Source: a bacterium UBA3756
GTDB taxonomy: Bacteria; Bacteroidota; Bacteroidia; Bacteroidales; Bacteroidaceae
NCBI GenBank assembly: GCA_002371695.1
Contig: DFGG01000158.1
Span: forward strand, 1,536 to 10,197
DNA length: 8,662 nt
Direction of reading: 5' to 3'
Part shown: positions 6,747-8,662 of the stretch, piece after piece
Layout of the letters: every line of letters starts with the position of its first letter
Position numbering within the stretch: the first letter of the stretch is position 1
Notes under the pieces: model-generated
Told to the model about the DNA's origin: nothing
Seen by the model: the letters and a program-made list of their open reading frames with translations, nothing else
Database searches by the model: none
Program-made: the position numbers and the translations under genes

Positions 6747-6851
6747 AAATAAAGCCTCTATTTTTCCAAACGGAGCCTCTATTTTACTAAATAAAGCCTT
6801 TATTTTTTCAGACGGAGCCTTTATTTTTTCAAATGGAGCCTCTGTTTGCCG
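6747..6851. repeat. Five tandem 21-bp repeats upstream of the GT87 gene
   Basis: Units lie at 6747-6767, 6768-6788, 6789-6809, 6810-6830 and 6831-6851, all exactly 21 bp. Each carries a core AGCCTYTATTTT, degraded to AGCCTCTGTTTG in the last unit. Units 1 and 3 begin AAATAAAGCC, units 2 and 4 carry ACGGAGCC, so there is a 42-bp higher-order repeat; units 1 and 3 agree at 19 of 21 positions. Unit 3 contains a short AAATAAA-GCC-TTTATTT palindrome. The T-tracts recur every 21 bp, about two helical turns. Confidence 0.9.
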
Positions 6852-6916
6852 GAGCTGTGAGCGTGTGGTTATGAAAAAAGTCACGGATTTCACGGCTATT
6901 CATCGAATTTTTTTTG

Positions 6917-6924
6917 TACCTTTG
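6917..6924 (+). promoter_or_regulatory. Bacteroidota -7 promoter box for the GT87 gene
   Basis: TACCTTTG is an exact TAnnTTTG match. No TTG is placed about 20 bp upstream, so the -33 element is weak or replaced by activator binding. Predicted transcription start is near 6930, about 15 bases before the ATG at 6946. This argues against starting the gene further upstream. Confidence 0.65.
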
Positions 6925-6945
6925 CCGATAAATTCGGTAAATGAC

Positions 6946-8175
6946 ATGGAAAAAGCAGAGAATATATGGATGGCGTGTCGTGACAGGGTGGCGTCGCTTC
7001 TGAGGAAACCGTTCTTCCACGACTACCGCACGATACTCTTGATATGGGTGGTGATGTGTCTCATCGTAGCCATCACTAAATCGTACAATAGTGATGGCAA
7101 TTATCGTATCTTCATTGGTGTGTGGTATCACACCATCGCTGAGCTACCCTTGTTCGACCATTACCCTGCGGAATACGATGACATGAACCATTACGGGCCG
7201 TTCTTCGCCCTGGTGATAGCGCCTTTTGCCTGGATGCAGCGCTATTTCGGCATGTTCTTCTGGATGCTCTTCCTGTCGATGTTCCTCTATGTGGCCGTGC
7301 GCCGCTCCGACCTGACGAAGTATCAGCAGATGTTCGTCTACTGGTTTTGTACCCATGAGCTGCTCAATGCCCTCTTCCTGCAGCAATACAATGTGGCTAT
7401 CGCTGCGGGGGTGCTGCTGACATTTACGATGATAGAGCGACGGCACGATTTCTGGGCGGCCTTCTTTATCATGCTCGGTACGATGATCAAACTCTATGGC
7501 ATTGTGGGACTGGCGTTCTTCTTCTTCTCGAAGAACAAGACGAAGTTATTGTTATCCTGTCTTTTCTGGGGTGTGGTGATGTTCGTGGCACCCATGGCTG
7601 TGGCCTCGCCGGAGTATATCATCCAGCAGTATTATGAGTGGTATATAGCTTTGGTGGAAAAGAATCAGGACAACATCAATGTGCTGGCAGGCAATATGGC
7701 CGACCTATCTACCAATATCTCGCTGCTCGGTATGGTGCGCCGCACCACGCAGATAGTGACTTACAGCGACCTGTGGCTCATCATCCCCGGACTGATAGCC
7801 TTCGGCATTCCCTACCTGCGCATAGGCCAGTATCGGCATGTAGCATTCCGTCAGACGCTTTTGGCTTCGGTATTGATGTTCACCGTGCTTTTCAGCACGG
7901 GTTCGGAAAACAGCACCTATATCATAGCTTTCGTGGGCGTGGCCCTGTGGTATTGCTGTGCGCCTTGGCAGCGCAGCGGGTGGGACATCGCCCTCATGGT
8001 GCTCGTGTTTATCATTTCGAGTCTGTCACCCGGCGACCTGTTCCCTAAGGCCGTTTATCGCGGACTGATACAGCCCTATGCCCTGAAGGCACTGCCAGTG
8101 ACCATCGTGTGGTTTAAACTTTGTTGGGAGATGTACACCCGCGACTATACCCCTGCTACCTCACGGGCGATGTAG
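6946..8175 (+). CDS. GT87/DUF2029-type polytopic membrane glycosyltransferase (GT-C fold)
   Basis: Starting at the ATG at 6946, the product has 409 residues. A hydrophobic segment at about 28-44 is followed by a luminal-type loop with acidic and aromatic residues (NSDGNYRIFIGVWYHT, then FDHYPAEYDDMNHYGPFFAL, about 70-89). Further hydrophobic segments lie around 85-96, 101-117, 147-161, 170-195, 200-219, 276-290, 303-317, 324-338 and 347-361. FLQQYNVAIAAG and FSTGSENSTYIIAFVG are typical of the GT87 family. These enzymes use polyprenyl-phosphate-linked sugars on the outer face of the membrane to extend lipid-linked or surface glycans. The frame is open back to 6445, but that extension crosses the repeats and the promoter and is low-complexity. 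An in-frame ATG at 6871 (434 residues) is a weaker alternative. The 3' end overlaps the convergent GT2 gene by 31 bp. Confidence 0.88.
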   Translation: MEKAENIWMACRDRVASLLRKPFFHDYRTILLIWVVMCLIVAITKSYNSDGNYRIFIGVWYHTIAELPLFDHYPAEYDDMNHYGPFFALVIAPFAWMQRYFGMFFWMLFLSMFLYVAVRRSDLTKYQQMFVYWFCTHELLNALFLQQYNVAIAAGVLLTFTMIERRHDFWAAFFIMLGTMIKLYGIVGLAFFFFSKNKTKLLLSCLFWGVVMFVAPMAVASPEYIIQQYYEWYIALVEKNQDNINVLAGNMADLSTNISLLGMVRRTTQIVTYSDLWLIIPGLIAFGIPYLRIGQYRHVAFRQTLLASVLMFTVLFSTGSENSTYIIAFVGVALWYCCAPWQRSGWDIALMVLVFIISSLSPGDLFPKAVYRGLIQPYALKALPVTIVWFKLCWEMYTRDYTPATSRAM

Positions 8176-8662
8176 ACAGGACGCCCCTTGGTCTCGTGGA
8201 AGATGCGTCCTAAGTATTCGCCAATGATGCCGAGAGAGAGCAGTTGGACGCCACCCAGAAAGAGGATGACGGTCATGAGTGTCGGATAGCCCTGTACGGG
8301 GTCTCCCCAGATGAGCGTAGTGACAAGTACGTAGACCATAAACGAGAAGGCCACTACAGAGACGATGAGGCCAAGGATGGTGGCAATACGCAGCGGAGCT
8401 GTAGTAAACGAGGTGATGCCATCCATGGCCAGGCTCAGCAGTCGCATAAAGTTGAACGACGATGTTCCTGCCACGCGGTCACCCTGTTCGAAGAGTACCT
8501 CATGTTTACGGAATCCTACCCAGCAGTACATGCCTTTGGTGTATCGCTGAGTCTCGCGCAACTGTTTCAAAGCATCGATGCACTTGCGGTCGAGCAAGCG
8601 GAAATCGCCCACATTCTCCAGTATCTCTACGCGGGTGGTCCGTTGCAGCATGTGGTAGTAGA
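8145..8662 (-). CDS. GT2 family glycosyltransferase, GtrB/DPM-like, C-terminal part (5' end outside window)
   Basis: The frame is open to the right edge, so the ATG at 8651 is internal; the visible protein is about 172 residues. It begins with the GtrB-type segment RTTRVEILENVGDFRLLDRK, close to the catalytic-domain end, followed by KGMYCWVGFRKHEVLFEQGDRVAGTSSFNFMRLLSLAMDGITSFTTAPLR split here as KGMYCWVGFRK and FNFMRLLSLAMDGITSFTTAP. Two transmembrane segments follow (IATILGLIVSVVAFSFMVYV and TLMTVILFLGGVQLLSLGII), then GEYLGRIFHETKGRPVYIA, the usual C-terminal signature. Family members transfer a sugar from a nucleotide donor to undecaprenyl phosphate at the inner membrane. That product is the donor type used by GT-C enzymes such as the convergent GT87 neighbour. 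The sugar cannot be told from this fragment, since the N-terminal donor-binding half is not visible. Confidence 0.92.
   Translation of the reverse strand, partial: YYHMLQRTTRVEILENVGDFRLLDRKCIDALKQLRETQRYTKGMYCWVGFRKHEVLFEQGDRVAGTSSFNFMRLLSLAMDGITSFTTAPLRIATILGLIVSVVAFSFMVYVLVTTLIWGDPVQGYPTLMTVILFLGGVQLLSLGIIGEYLGRIFHETKGRPVYIAREVAGV

Larger units (their letters stand above)
6430..6945. other. 516-bp divergent intergenic region without a convincing gene
   Basis: This region lies between the starts of the GT4 and GT87 genes. It holds a promoter for each gene, a perfect GC-rich hairpin (6624-6684) with outer partly paired arms, and a run of five 21-bp repeats (6747-6851). Both strands happen to be open through much of it because the hairpin and the 21-bp units lack stop codons; the translations are low-complexity and match no family I recognise. 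I read it as regulatory and repeat DNA. Confidence 0.75.

Noticed and set aside
6747..6851. Tandem repeats considered as a CRISPR array
   Set aside because: The units abut with no spacers, are only 21 bp long, and no cas gene is near.
6432..6893. 153-codon open frame on the minus strand, with heptad-like repeats resembling a coiled coil
   Set aside because: It runs through the 21-bp tandem array, the GC hairpin and the GT4 promoter, has no -7 box upstream on its strand, and changes composition abruptly. The seven-residue period is simply the 21-bp DNA repeat translated.
8649..8651. ATG at 8651 as the start of the GT2 gene
   Set aside because: The frame continues to the window edge, and the GT-A catalytic domain must precede the visible C-terminal part.

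Overview
The window looks like a chromosomal segment from a member of the Bacteroidales, most likely Prevotella or a close relative. Three things point there. Promoters upstream of four genes carry the Bacteroidota -7 box TAnnTTTG. Ribosome binding sites are weak or absent. The protein families are typical of the phylum: a DUF4294 protein, a lipoprotein M28/glutaminyl cyclase, a fused C26-M19 peptidase, and a helix-hairpin-helix protein with a beta-barrel-like C-terminus. Genus assignment is inference; no rRNA or marker gene is present.

Layout. Positions 1-1581 (+) hold the 3' part of a gene for a fused gamma-glutamyl hydrolase-like amidotransferase (C26) and membrane-dipeptidase-like (M19) enzyme. 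Eight bases later, 1590-2579 (+) encodes a lipoprotein M28-fold enzyme whose residues match type II glutaminyl cyclases. It converges, three bases apart, on a DUF4294 secreted protein (2583-3215, -). A 116-bp divergent promoter region separates that gene from a 662-residue HhH/beta-barrel-like protein (3332-5320, +). This in turn converges, five bases apart, on a GT4 glycosyltransferase (5326-6429, -). A 516-bp divergent non-coding region (6430-6945) follows. It holds two promoters, a perfect 27-bp GC-rich hairpin and five 21-bp tandem repeats. Then come a GT87 polytopic membrane glycosyltransferase (6946-8175, +) and, overlapping its 3' end by 31 bp, the C-terminal part of a GtrB/DPM-like GT2 glycosyltransferase (8145-8662, -, running off the window).

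How they may work together. The left half concerns peptide and envelope-protein processing. The C26-M19 enzyme could cleave gamma-glutamyl peptides and then dipeptides. The glutaminyl cyclase would cap exported proteins that begin with Gln after signal peptidase I cleavage, and both secreted proteins just downstream (DUF4294 and HhH/barrel) have predicted cleavage sites leaving Gln first. The right half is a glycan cluster. A GtrB-like enzyme would load a sugar onto polyprenyl phosphate, a GT87 enzyme would use such donors at the membrane, and a GT4 enzyme would use nucleotide sugars in the cytoplasm.

No transposase, integrase, CRISPR array, tRNA or rRNA gene was seen. The least explained part is the 6430-6945 intergenic region, and the most testable idea is the link between the glutaminyl cyclase and its Gln-starting neighbours.
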